A stretch of DNA of 6,547 nucleotides from Phycisphaerales bacterium (lineage in GTDB: Bacteria; Planctomycetota; Phycisphaerae; Phycisphaerales; SM1A02): NCBI GenBank assembly GCA_029243925.1, contig JAQWRC010000261.1:1-6547 (forward strand). Direction: 5' to 3'. Every line of letters begins with the position of its first letter. Position 1 is the stretch's first letter. This document shows positions 1-5,383 of the stretch, in pieces. Below the pieces are notes generated by a model. It saw only the letters and a list, made by a program, of their open reading frames with translations, did not search any database and was not told the origin of the DNA. The translations under genes were made by a program, and so were the position numbers.

Positions 1-1473
1 CTAGGGTGCGTTGAGACATATGTGCCTGGGAAGTCGCTCCGGCCGAAAACCGAGCGACTGGTCATCCAGCATACGGCGGGCGGCACCCATTATGGCATGG
101 AACTCAATGGTCAGATCTGGTATCTGCTCTTGGGTCCCGAGTTGCTCGCGGTCAACTCAGAAAGTGGCCGGATTATCGATCAACAGGATCTTTCCGGTTC
201 TGCAAGCCACGGGCCAGCGACGGACATGCTGTTGCATGCGGATGAACTTTGGGTCGTCTTGGAAGACGTTGCCGTGGTGCGATTGTCATTGGATGATCCG
301 CGCCGTCCATGGATTGAAGAAACGATGTCAGCAGGGTCGCTTGGGATTCAGCCCCGGGGACTCGCGGTCGTCGATGGTGGCGTTGTGGCATATGGCAGAG
401 GCGGCATCGTTGATCTGCTGCGTCGTCGGCAACTGGTTTCGACGGAGGGAGAGATCAGTTCAGTTGCAGAAGCATCAGGAAGTCCGGTGTACTGCGAAGG
501 GCGCCGAATCCATCGCATATCCGATGGCGTGTATGTCGGTTCTGCAAGTGAACTCCATGTGCTGCACGGGCTTTCCCCGTGGGGCGAAGATGCCATTGTC
601 TTCGTGCGCCATGAGCAGACAGGATCATTGTTGGGACTCATGGATGAGGATTTGCGTGAACATGACGCAGAGCGGACGACTGTTGCAGTGCCAGGCCATG
701 TACATCAAGTGCGATTCGACGATGAGCGACTTCTGGTGGTGACGGATCAAGAGATCCGTTTCTACGTCGTGCATGACGATGCGCTGCAACTGTATGAATC
801 AATCCCTCTTCATGGCGCTCTTGACGCCATGCGGCTGGATGACGATACGCTCCTGGCTGCGGGAATATTTGGCCGAGGCGCAATTGATACGGGGGGCGAG
901 CTTGCCGATCAATCCGTGAGCTTCAATTTCTACGAGCCGTCACCGGCTGGTTTGGAAGAAGCTGTTTCAGATGGTCGCAACATCATGGCGACCTCGCCGG
1001 GCGGTGACTGGTTGTATCGAATCGGCCATGAAGCGGTGCAGGCTGAGGCAGTGTCCCGTGCATATGCTTCGCCGGCACAACGTGCCGTTGCGTTGGATTG
1101 GGAGGCTGTGATTGAAGAGGACGGCCACACTGTTCGTGTGACGACCCCGTCTGGCAGTGATGTGCTAGTGGCGCCGGGAGGAAGTCGATTCACGTGCGTC
1201 GCCGCAGCAGACGGAGTGTTGTGGCTTGGACATGAGACTGGAATCATCATGGTCCGCCTTCCAGCAACACCGCAGGAACTTCCGCCAAATTGGGACCGAT
1301 TGGATGAAGTGCAGCGGGCCGAGATGGGGCTGGGAGCTCTGGATGGCATGACAAAATTGTCTGTGCAACTTGATGGCCCGATCATCTTCCTTGAGCCACT
1401 GATGCTCGGAGGCGGGGTCGCATTTGTCAGTCGCGACGGAGGATTCGGCGTTGTCGCCGAACAGCTGCAGTAG
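1..1473 (+). CDS. beta-propeller-like protein, probable lipoprotein, 5' end cut by the window
   Basis: The reading frame is open from the first base to a TAG at 1471-1473, with no in-frame stop upstream, so the gene most likely begins before the window. About 490 residues are visible. The first readable residues are LGC (bases 1-9) followed by VETYVPGKSL; a G-C pair at this point fits the end of a lipobox, so this may be the mature N-terminus of a lipoprotein. A GTG at 22 is the first internal start candidate, but nothing resembling a ribosome binding site precedes it. The body is a run of short beta-strand-like stretches separated by acidic turns, such as ELWVVLEDVAVVRLSLDD, GVVAYGRGGIVDLL, ERLLVVTDQEIRFYVV, DTLLAAGIFGRG and GVLWLGHETGIIMVRL. 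Such recurring 'D-hydrophobic-hydrophobic' blades are typical of beta-propellers. I recognise no catalytic motif and no named family. It converges on nth with a 10-base gap. The function is unknown; an envelope-attached binding or scaffold role is only inference. Confidence 0.75.
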   Translation, partial: LGCVETYVPGKSLRPKTERLVIQHTAGGTHYGMELNGQIWYLLLGPELLAVNSESGRIIDQQDLSGSASHGPATDMLLHADELWVVLEDVAVVRLSLDDPRRPWIEETMSAGSLGIQPRGLAVVDGGVVAYGRGGIVDLLRRRQLVSTEGEISSVAEASGSPVYCEGRRIHRISDGVYVGSASELHVLHGLSPWGEDAIVFVRHEQTGSLLGLMDEDLREHDAERTTVAVPGHVHQVRFDDERLLVVTDQEIRFYVVHDDALQLYESIPLHGALDAMRLDDDTLLAAGIFGRGAIDTGGELADQSVSFNFYEPSPAGLEEAVSDGRNIMATSPGGDWLYRIGHEAVQAEAVSRAYASPAQRAVALDWEAVIEEDGHTVRVTTPSGSDVLVAPGGSRFTCVAAADGVLWLGHETGIIMVRLPATPQELPPNWDRLDEVQRAEMGLGALDGMTKLSVQLDGPIIFLEPLMLGGGVAFVSRDGGFGVVAEQLQ

Positions 1474-1481
1474 GCGATCGC
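1474..1481. repeat. GCGATCGC palindrome filling the gap between two convergent genes
   Basis: The 10 bases between the stop codon of the propeller gene and the stop codon of nth are GCGATCGC plus GT. The octamer is a perfect palindrome and occurs again at 4050-4057 inside acpS. It has the sequence of the cyanobacterial HIP1 element, but nothing else here suggests cyanobacteria. It is too short and loop-free to act as an intrinsic terminator, and no hairpin plus T-run lies nearby, so the two convergent transcripts probably overlap. Any function is unproven. Confidence 0.35.
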
Positions 1482-1483
1482 GT

Positions 1484-2170
1484 TCAATCTTCAACGTGGA
1501 ATTTGATGCAAATGGGATCCTGCATGCACTGGGCATTCTTTGCTCGGCAGGAGCGTCTTCCATGGAAGATCAGCAGGTGACTGAGCATGGTCCACCGTGG
1601 ACGTGGAAACAGTGCCATGAGATCGCGTTCGACGGTGATCGGAGTCGCGCTGGTGCTCAGGCCGAGGCGATGGCTGAGTCGCATGACATGCGTATCGACG
1701 ACGACTCCGAGGTTCATGCCGAACGCGTTTCCGAGCACGACGTTTGCGGTCTTTCTTGCGACGCCTCGAAGCGAGAGCAGGTCGACCATCGTGTCTGGCA
1801 CATCGCCGTCGTAGACGTCACAGATCCGCTCCATCGCGGCATGAACAGATTTGGCCTTGTTGCGAAACAGTCCGATGCTGTTGATGTAGGGCTCAATGGC
1901 TTCAGGCGTGACTCGTGCATAGTCGGGTGGAGTGGGGAATGCTTCAAAGAGCGCTGGAGTGGCTTTGTTCACTCCCACATCGGTCGCTTGTGCCGAGAGA
2001 ATCGTGGCGATCAGCAGTTCATGGGAGGTGGTGTAGTTCAGTTCGCAGTGTGCATCTGGGTATGCGTTCGCGAGTGCATCGTAGAGACGCAGGGCACGGC
2101 GTTTCTCCGCCGCGGATTTGTCCGGGAGGGTGAAGGCGGCTTTGCTTGTTGCGCGGCTAGCGGTGCTCAT
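1484..2170 (-). CDS. nth: endonuclease III, DNA glycosylase/AP lyase, with an atypical iron-sulfur motif
   Basis: Base-excision repair enzyme that removes oxidised pyrimidines from DNA and cleaves the abasic site by beta-elimination. The 228 residues follow the family order: an N-terminal helical part with the ILSAQATD block (57-64), a helix-hairpin-helix LLSLRGVARKTANVVL (131-146) carrying the catalytic lysine K140, and VVDTHVMR with catalytic D159. The helix-hairpin-helix deviates slightly from the usual LPGVGRKTA: R replaces P and A replaces the second G. The C-terminus normally binds a 4Fe-4S cluster through C-X6-C-X2-C-X5-C. Here only C208, C215 and C221 are present, spaced X6 and X5, as though three residues including one cysteine were deleted. 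The ATG at 2170-2168 overlaps the stop of the upstream membrane-protein gene as ATGA, so translation is probably coupled and nth is the last gene of the moaE unit. The family call is secure; whether the cluster forms is open. Confidence 0.95.
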   Translation of the reverse strand: MSTASRATSKAAFTLPDKSAAEKRRALRLYDALANAYPDAHCELNYTTSHELLIATILSAQATDVGVNKATPALFEAFPTPPDYARVTPEAIEPYINSIGLFRNKAKSVHAAMERICDVYDGDVPDTMVDLLSLRGVARKTANVVLGNAFGMNLGVVVDTHVMRLSHRLGLSTSATPITVERDLMALFPRPRWTMLSHLLIFHGRRSCRAKNAQCMQDPICIKFHVED

Positions 2171-2736
2171 TGAAGAGACGTCCTTCCCTTCGGTGTTGCC
2201 AGCACGGCGCCTGCGATGACTCCAATTATGAGGCAGGCTACGCAGCCCTCCATCATCGATGCTGCGGCGGGATGGATCGCGTCGAATGCCTTGCGAGCCA
2301 GCAGGGCTGCATCAAGATCGCCGTCAATTGCAGCGTCACGGTACCCCTGGAGCAAGCGATTCATCTTTGGCATCATCAGCAGGATTCGTCCCCAGAGCAG
2401 AGCACAGGCTACGGAGATTGAAAGTAGCCATACGGCGTATGCCGCTGGACGGTGGCATCCCATGCGCAGCATGCGATGCAAAATGACCCCAAGCATCAGC
2501 AGCAGTGAGCAGACGGCTTGAACCAGATCTGTTGCTGTGAAGATCGGTTCGGTGATCAGCCCGGCGGCAAGTCGTCCTTGCGCATCCACAGGAAGTGCGG
2601 AGTACTCGGCAAGCATGGGCTTCAGATCGGGCAGCACGGCAAAGACGCCCATGGCGGAGACGCCGGCTGAAATGGAGGCCGCGAGCCACAGGCACAGGCA
2701 CAGCCACACCATGGTTGAAACCAATGCCTGTTTCAT
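2167..2736 (-). CDS. four-helix integral membrane protein, possibly DUF4149/TMEM205-like
   Basis: A 189-residue membrane protein starting MKQALVST. Hydrophobic segments lie at about 5-34, 63-88, 97-121 and 158-181, separated by short charged loops (for example HRMLRMGCHR at 87-96). After the first helix comes a proline-containing VFAVLPDLKPML, and just before the last helix a RKAFDAIHP block. That layout, including an F-x-x-x-H near the start of the last helix, resembles the DUF4149/TMEM205 membrane family, but I recognise this only by pattern. The start at 2736 is chosen because its ATG overlaps the moaE stop as ATGA; the frame stays open 40 codons further upstream, but that part lies inside moaE. 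Its own stop overlaps the nth start in the same way. Cytoplasmic-membrane location is clear; substrate and function are unknown, and neighbours in cofactor synthesis and DNA repair do not suggest one. Confidence 0.75.
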   Translation of the reverse strand: MKQALVSTMVWLCLCLWLAASISAGVSAMGVFAVLPDLKPMLAEYSALPVDAQGRLAAGLITEPIFTATDLVQAVCSLLLMLGVILHRMLRMGCHRPAAYAVWLLSISVACALLWGRILLMMPKMNRLLQGYRDAAIDGDLDAALLARKAFDAIHPAAASMMEGCVACLIIGVIAGAVLATPKGRTSLQ

Positions 2737-3185
2737 GAGATGGATTCCTGAGGATTCTTCACGGCTGCTCCCGAAGCCCACGAGGTTCCATCGGACCAGC
2801 ATTCCTTCTTCCAGATGGGCGCCTGCTGTTTGAGCGCATCGATCAGCCAGCGGCACGCTTCAAATGCTTCATTGCGGTGTTCGCAGACGACGCGAACGAC
2901 GACGCTGATCTCGCCGATGGGAACGCGGCCGAGTGCATGGTGCACGAGTATGGCCAGGCATGGCCATCGCGTTCCAGCGGTATGAGCCAGTTCTTCGAGT
3001 AGCCGCTCGGCCATGGGACGGTATGCCTCGTAGTCGAGAGCGGTCAGTTCGCCATGGATCGGGTGCATTTCCAGTCGAGTTCTTCCAATGAAGACACATT
3101 CTCCGCCAGCTGTTTCCAGCGCCGGCCACGACGTGAGTTGAAGTGGACCCTCCAGCAAGGCAGTGTCCATGGTCGCGTTGCTCAT
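2733..3185 (-). CDS. moaE: molybdopterin synthase catalytic (large) subunit
   Basis: MoaE, working with the thiocarboxylated small subunit MoaD, inserts two sulfurs into cyclic pyranopterin monophosphate to make molybdopterin, the organic part of the molybdenum cofactor. The 150 residues match a full-length MoaE. Visible motifs are the FIGRTR strand (32-37), LDYEAYRPMA (50-59), HHALGRVPIGEISV (82-95), the HRNEAF block (103-108), and ALKQQAPIWKKE (117-128) containing the two lysines (K119 and K126) of the active site. The start is the ATG at 3185-3183, giving MSNATMD; the frame runs further upstream but that stretch is antisense to the neighbouring gene. No Shine-Dalgarno precedes it, yet TACCAT sits six bases upstream, suggesting a leaderless message. 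It leads a three-gene unit. No moaD, moaA or moaC is present in the window, so the partner must be encoded elsewhere. Confidence 0.95.
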   Translation of the reverse strand: MSNATMDTALLEGPLQLTSWPALETAGGECVFIGRTRLEMHPIHGELTALDYEAYRPMAERLLEELAHTAGTRWPCLAILVHHALGRVPIGEISVVVRVVCEHRNEAFEACRWLIDALKQQAPIWKKECWSDGTSWASGAAVKNPQESIS

Positions 3186-3191
3186 GGTGTC

Positions 3192-3197
3192 ATGGTA
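3192..3197 (-). promoter_or_regulatory. candidate -10 element for a leaderless moaE transcript
   Basis: Read on the minus strand, the hexamer TACCAT (TAnnnT class) is followed by exactly six bases (GACACC) and then the moaE ATG. If it is a -10 box, transcription would begin at the A of the start codon. There is no convincing -35 hexamer 16-18 bases upstream and no Shine-Dalgarno. The call rests on spacing and on the same arrangement at two other genes here. Confidence 0.4.
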
Positions 3198-3965
3198 GCC
3201 TCGCGCACGATGCATGAGGGGCACAGCCAACTCGTTCTTTCCGCAGCACTCGCCGGTGTGCGTGCCGCACCTCGGCAGATGATTGATGGACTCGCTGCCG
3301 ATGGATGGCAGGGGGTGCAGTTGGATGCCAGAGCTGAGGGTATGCGCCCTCATGAGCTGGGTGCCTCTGCGCGACGTGATCTTGCCGGTTTGCTTCGCAG
3401 GCGGCAGCTGGTGCTGACGGGGTTCGACCTCTGGTTGCCGGGAGAGGCTTTTTCGGATCCAGCACATCAGCATCGAGCGGTAGAACGATCGCTCCAGTGC
3501 ATCCAGTTGGCCGCAGAACTTGGTCGGTGTCCGGTGAGCATGATGCTCCCGCCAGAGGCCGACGGTGAATCCAAGTCGGTTCTGGATGCCATCATTGCTG
3601 CAGCGGCGGATTCCGGAGTACGAATAGCCGATTTTGGTTCTGGAGTATCGGAGGCGTCAGAGACGTCTCATGCTCATGGATTGGGTCTTGATCCTGCCAG
3701 CCTGCTGGCTTCTGGGGGGGATCCAGTCTCGACAGTGCACGAGTGGAGCAGCCGTCTGGTTGCTGCTCGACTGATTGATCTTTCTCCTGAGGGGATGCGA
3801 GTTCCGCCTGCACCAGGTGGAGAGGGGCGACTCGATGTGATGGGCTACAAGGTTGCGCTCGAATTGAGCACGGCGGTTGATTCAGTTGTGGCCGACGTCC
3901 GGCAGTGCCCAGAGCCATTGAGGGGTCTTCTACTGGCCCGCAGTGCATGGGACAGCATCACATGA
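3192..3965 (+). CDS. sugar phosphate isomerase/epimerase-like TIM-barrel protein
   Basis: The 257 residues look like the xylose-isomerase-like TIM-barrel superfamily (AP endonuclease 2 fold): alternating strands and helices such as GWQGVQLDA (37-45), the helix with SARRDLAGLLRRRQL, LTGFDLWLPGEAF (74-86), an AVERSLQCIQLAAELG helix, then GLGLDPASLLASGGDP, AARLIDLSPEGMRVPP and a late VVADVR strand. Members usually isomerise or epimerise sugars using a divalent metal held by Glu, Asp, His and Glu. Those ligands are not obvious here: MMLPPE stands where an early Glu strand is expected, and the late strands offer D (LIDLS, VADVR) but not the usual His and Glu. It may be metal-free or act on something else. 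The ATG at 3192 is used; ATG 3210 is an alternative. A further in-frame extension to 3054 lies opposite moaE and is rejected. The stop at 3963-3965 overlaps an ATG of the acpS frame (3962) as ATGA, so the two are probably co-expressed. The substrate is unknown. Confidence 0.72.
   Translation: MVASRTMHEGHSQLVLSAALAGVRAAPRQMIDGLAADGWQGVQLDARAEGMRPHELGASARRDLAGLLRRRQLVLTGFDLWLPGEAFSDPAHQHRAVERSLQCIQLAAELGRCPVSMMLPPEADGESKSVLDAIIAAAADSGVRIADFGSGVSEASETSHAHGLGLDPASLLASGGDPVSTVHEWSSRLVAARLIDLSPEGMRVPPAPGGEGRLDVMGYKVALELSTAVDSVVADVRQCPEPLRGLLLARSAWDSIT
3196..3201 (+). promoter_or_regulatory. weak candidate -10 element for the TIM-barrel gene
   Basis: TAGCCT fits TAnnnT and lies eight bases before the alternative ATG at 3210, which would give a nearly leaderless message starting MHEGHSQ. 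It overlaps by two bases the moaE -10 candidate on the other strand. If it is real, the 3192 start could not be used from this promoter. A match this loose can occur by chance. Confidence 0.2.
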
Positions 3966-3966
3966 C

Positions 3967-3972
3967 TACAAT
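3967..3972 (+). promoter_or_regulatory. candidate -10 element for a leaderless acpS transcript
   Basis: TACAAT matches five of six bases of the bacterial -10 consensus and is followed by seven bases and then the ATG at 3980. It would let acpS be expressed independently of the TIM-barrel gene, with a transcript starting at or one base before the start codon. No -35 hexamer is visible and there is no Shine-Dalgarno before 3980. Confidence 0.4.
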
Positions 3973-3979
3973 CAGCAGC

Positions 3980-4378
3980 ATGAGTGTTATAGGCCATGGC
4001 ATTGATCTGGTTGATGTGCACCGTGTCGAGCGCATGATTGCCGAACACGGCGATCGCTTTCTCGACCGTGTCTTTACCGCTGGAGAGCGGGCCTACGCCG
4101 AAAATGGTGGTACGCGACGGTCGGAGCGATACGCGGCACGTTTCGCGTGCAAGGAGGCTGTGTTCAAGGTGCTCGGTACGGGCTGGGGTCAGGGAGTGAG
4201 CTGGTCAGAAGTAGACGTGCTTCGTGATCCTCATGGCCAGCCAAGCCTTCAGGTCACGGGTGTGGTTGAAGACAAGGCTTCGGCGATGGGAATTGAACAT
4301 TGGTTTCTGAGTATTTCCCATACTGATGGGCAGGCCATGGCCAGTGTGATCGCCACTCGTTCAGAAAGTCCTTCCTGA
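3980..4378 (+). CDS. acpS: holo-[acyl-carrier-protein] synthase
   Basis: Transfers the 4'-phosphopantetheine arm of coenzyme A onto the conserved serine of acyl carrier protein, a step required for fatty acid synthesis; cytosolic, Mg-dependent and normally trimeric. The 132 residues are full length for AcpS. The N-terminus MSVIGHGIDLVDVHRVERM holds the G-I-D signature with the metal-binding Asp (D9). ERYAARFACKEAVFKVLGTG (50-69) carries the K58/E59 pair, and SISHTDGQAMASVIA (112-126) is the C-terminal motif. The start at 3980 is preferred because it gives the family's usual N-terminus and has TACAAT just upstream. An in-frame ATG at 3962 overlaps the previous stop as ATGA and would add six residues; it cannot be excluded. 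The stop at 4376-4378 shares one base with the next start (TGATG). Confidence 0.95.
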   Translation: MSVIGHGIDLVDVHRVERMIAEHGDRFLDRVFTAGERAYAENGGTRRSERYAARFACKEAVFKVLGTGWGQGVSWSEVDVLRDPHGQPSLQVTGVVEDKASAMGIEHWFLSISHTDGQAMASVIATRSESPS

Positions 4379-5046
4379 TGGCTCGTCGTCAATCCAAACC
4401 TGCTTTACTTGAACTGTTTCAGCCTGAGGGCGAAGAGGAACATGTTGCCAGCTCGCCATCGCAGCGTGATAGAAGTTCCTGGCCGGTGCCTGGGCAGGCC
4501 ATGCGAGTCACGATCGGTCACATGCTTGTCGCGGCGGCAGTCATCCTTGTCCTTTTGATCGGGACGTGGATGCTCGCGTATCGGCAGGGCGAGTTGCGTG
4601 CACGTGCTGATCTGCAATCAGCGATCTTTCAACCGGTCAGCGCAGATCCATTGGCAGCGAGCACGTCTCCGGCGCTGGTCCCAGTGCCGGTGGCTGGTGA
4701 GCAGGCCCGCCTTCTGGCACCTGGGCTGCAGGCACCTGAAGATGCCGAACTCTACGCTGATCCACGGGAGGCGGGCTTCTTCTACTTCGTGCTGGCCGAA
4801 ACCCGCCCTGAGGGGGCTCTCCGCCTTGCTCGCTTTTGTCGTGAACGCGGACTTGAAACATGGCTCATTCCAAGGGACACTGTGGGGCTGGTTCAGGTCC
4901 TGGCTACGCCGGGGCTGCCCTCCGCCACCCGTGGTGATCCGCTCGTGATCGAGTTGGATGATCAAATCGGGGAGATAGGTCGCGCTTGGAAGCGTGCCGG
5001 TGGGCATTCGAGCCTGGAAGATCGGTATCTGGTCCGTGGGGACTAG
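4378..5046 (+). CDS. single-pass membrane protein with a SPOR-like C-terminal domain
   Basis: A 222-residue protein in three parts. Residues 1-45 are polar and cytoplasmic (with LLELFQPEGEEEH near 10-22). One transmembrane helix spans about 48-67 (LVAAAVILVLLIGTWML), followed by RQGELRARAD. A Pro/Ala-rich linker (about 84-130) leads to a folded C-terminal domain. That domain, from GFFYFVLAE (133-141) through ALRLARFCRERGLETWLIP (147-165) to LVQVLAT (171-177), follows the strand-helix-strand pattern of SPOR domains, which bind glycan strands of peptidoglycan lacking stem peptides, often at division sites. It continues into IGEIGRAWKRAGGHSSLEDRYL (197-218), a tail I associate with Phycisphaerae proteins of this layout; that link is from memory. 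The start ATG overlaps the acpS stop by one base, so translation is likely coupled. An envelope or division role is inference; the SPOR assignment needs a profile search to confirm. Confidence 0.72.
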   Translation: MARRQSKPALLELFQPEGEEEHVASSPSQRDRSSWPVPGQAMRVTIGHMLVAAAVILVLLIGTWMLAYRQGELRARADLQSAIFQPVSADPLAASTSPALVPVPVAGEQARLLAPGLQAPEDAELYADPREAGFFYFVLAETRPEGALRLARFCRERGLETWLIPRDTVGLVQVLATPGLPSATRGDPLVIELDDQIGEIGRAWKRAGGHSSLEDRYLVRGD

Positions 5047-5072
5047 GTGGGTTGATGCCACCCAAAGGCGTC

Positions 5073-5096
5073 ATGAACGTACGGAGTGAATCATGA
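5073..5096 (+). CDS. possible 7-codon leader ORF overlapping the small-protein start
   Basis: ATG at 5073 opens a short frame encoding MNVRSES and stops with TGA at 5094-5096. That stop overlaps the ATG of the next gene (5093-5095) as ATGA, the same coupling device used at other junctions here. An AAAGG lies four bases upstream, a poor ribosome site. It could couple or gate translation of the signature protein, or be a chance ORF; only the geometry supports it. Confidence 0.25.
   Translation: MNVRSES
5083..5086 (+). promoter_or_regulatory. Shine-Dalgarno site of the PVC signature protein gene
   Basis: GGAG is spaced six bases before the ATG at 5093, the best ribosome binding site seen in the window. 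It fixes the start as MSIHRSLK, which is also the family's conserved N-terminus. It contrasts with moaE, acpS and the aminotransferase, which lack one, and suggests this gene has a normal 5' leader. Confidence 0.65.
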
Positions 5097-5338
5097 GTAT
5101 CCACAGAAGTCTGAAAACCAAGCCATCCGGGCTCAATCAGCACCGCAACGTTCTGACTCGTGACGAGCGCATTGCGCAGCTTGCCATGCAGGGTGACTTT
5201 GACAACGACTCTGATTCACCATTTGGCCTCGTCAAGGTCGGCAATCGCAAGATGGTCACCAAGAAGAAGGTCAAGGAAGCCAAGGATGATGAAGCAGGTA
5301 CCGAAGGTGCCGAGGCAGCTGAATCGTCTGAAGGCTGA
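5093..5338 (+). CDS. PVC superphylum small basic signature protein
   Basis: An 81-residue protein whose first 50 residues match the small basic protein conserved across Planctomycetes, Verrucomicrobia and Chlamydiae (TIGR04137-type, described as a PVC signature protein). Conserved pieces visible are MSIHRSLK (1-8), QHRNVLTRDERIAQL (16-30) and SPFGLVKVGNRK (42-53). The family is thought to bind nucleic acid or act with the ribosome, but the role is not settled. Residues 54-64 are lysine-rich (MVTKKKVKEAK) and 65-81 are strongly acidic and low in complexity (DDEAGTEGAEAAESSEG), a tail beyond the conserved core that is likely disordered. It lies 46 bases after the SPOR-like gene with its own Shine-Dalgarno, so it may be separately transcribed. 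It converges on the aminotransferase gene with a 45-base gap that shows no clear terminator hairpin. Family assignment is strong; function is unknown. Confidence 0.88.
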   Translation: MSIHRSLKTKPSGLNQHRNVLTRDERIAQLAMQGDFDNDSDSPFGLVKVGNRKMVTKKKVKEAKDDEAGTEGAEAAESSEG

Positions 5339-5383
5339 TCAGCAATCCATAGCGTCAATGGTCGGCAGTGCGCGATCGATCCG

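Noticed and set aside
930..1487. A 185-codon minus-strand open frame inside the propeller gene
   Set aside because: Ser/Thr/Pro-rich with no domain pattern; it mirrors the plus-strand coding sequence.
1424..2173. A 249-codon plus-strand open frame covering nth
   Set aside because: It is antisense to a clearly conserved endonuclease III, has no recognisable motif, and is an artefact of the codon bias of the opposite strand.
2737..2856. N-terminal extension of the membrane protein by 40 residues
   Set aside because: It overlaps the conserved C-terminus of moaE in another frame; the ATGA overlap start is better supported.
3054..3191. N-terminal extension of the TIM-barrel gene back to ATG 3054
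   Set aside because: The 46 extra residues are antisense to moaE coding sequence and do not resemble the fold; ATG 3192 or 3210 is more sensible.
3186..3473. N-terminal extension of moaE by 96 residues
   Set aside because: It is antisense to the TIM-barrel gene, and MoaE of normal length begins at 3185.
5046..5065. Short inverted repeat (TGGGT and ACCCA) after the SPOR-like gene
   Set aside because: Only five base pairs with no T-run; too weak to call a terminator or riboswitch.
5332..5343. GCTGATCAGC palindrome at the end of the signature gene considered as a terminator
   Set aside because: It is a perfect palindrome without a loop and without a following T-run, so it would not fold as an intrinsic terminator.
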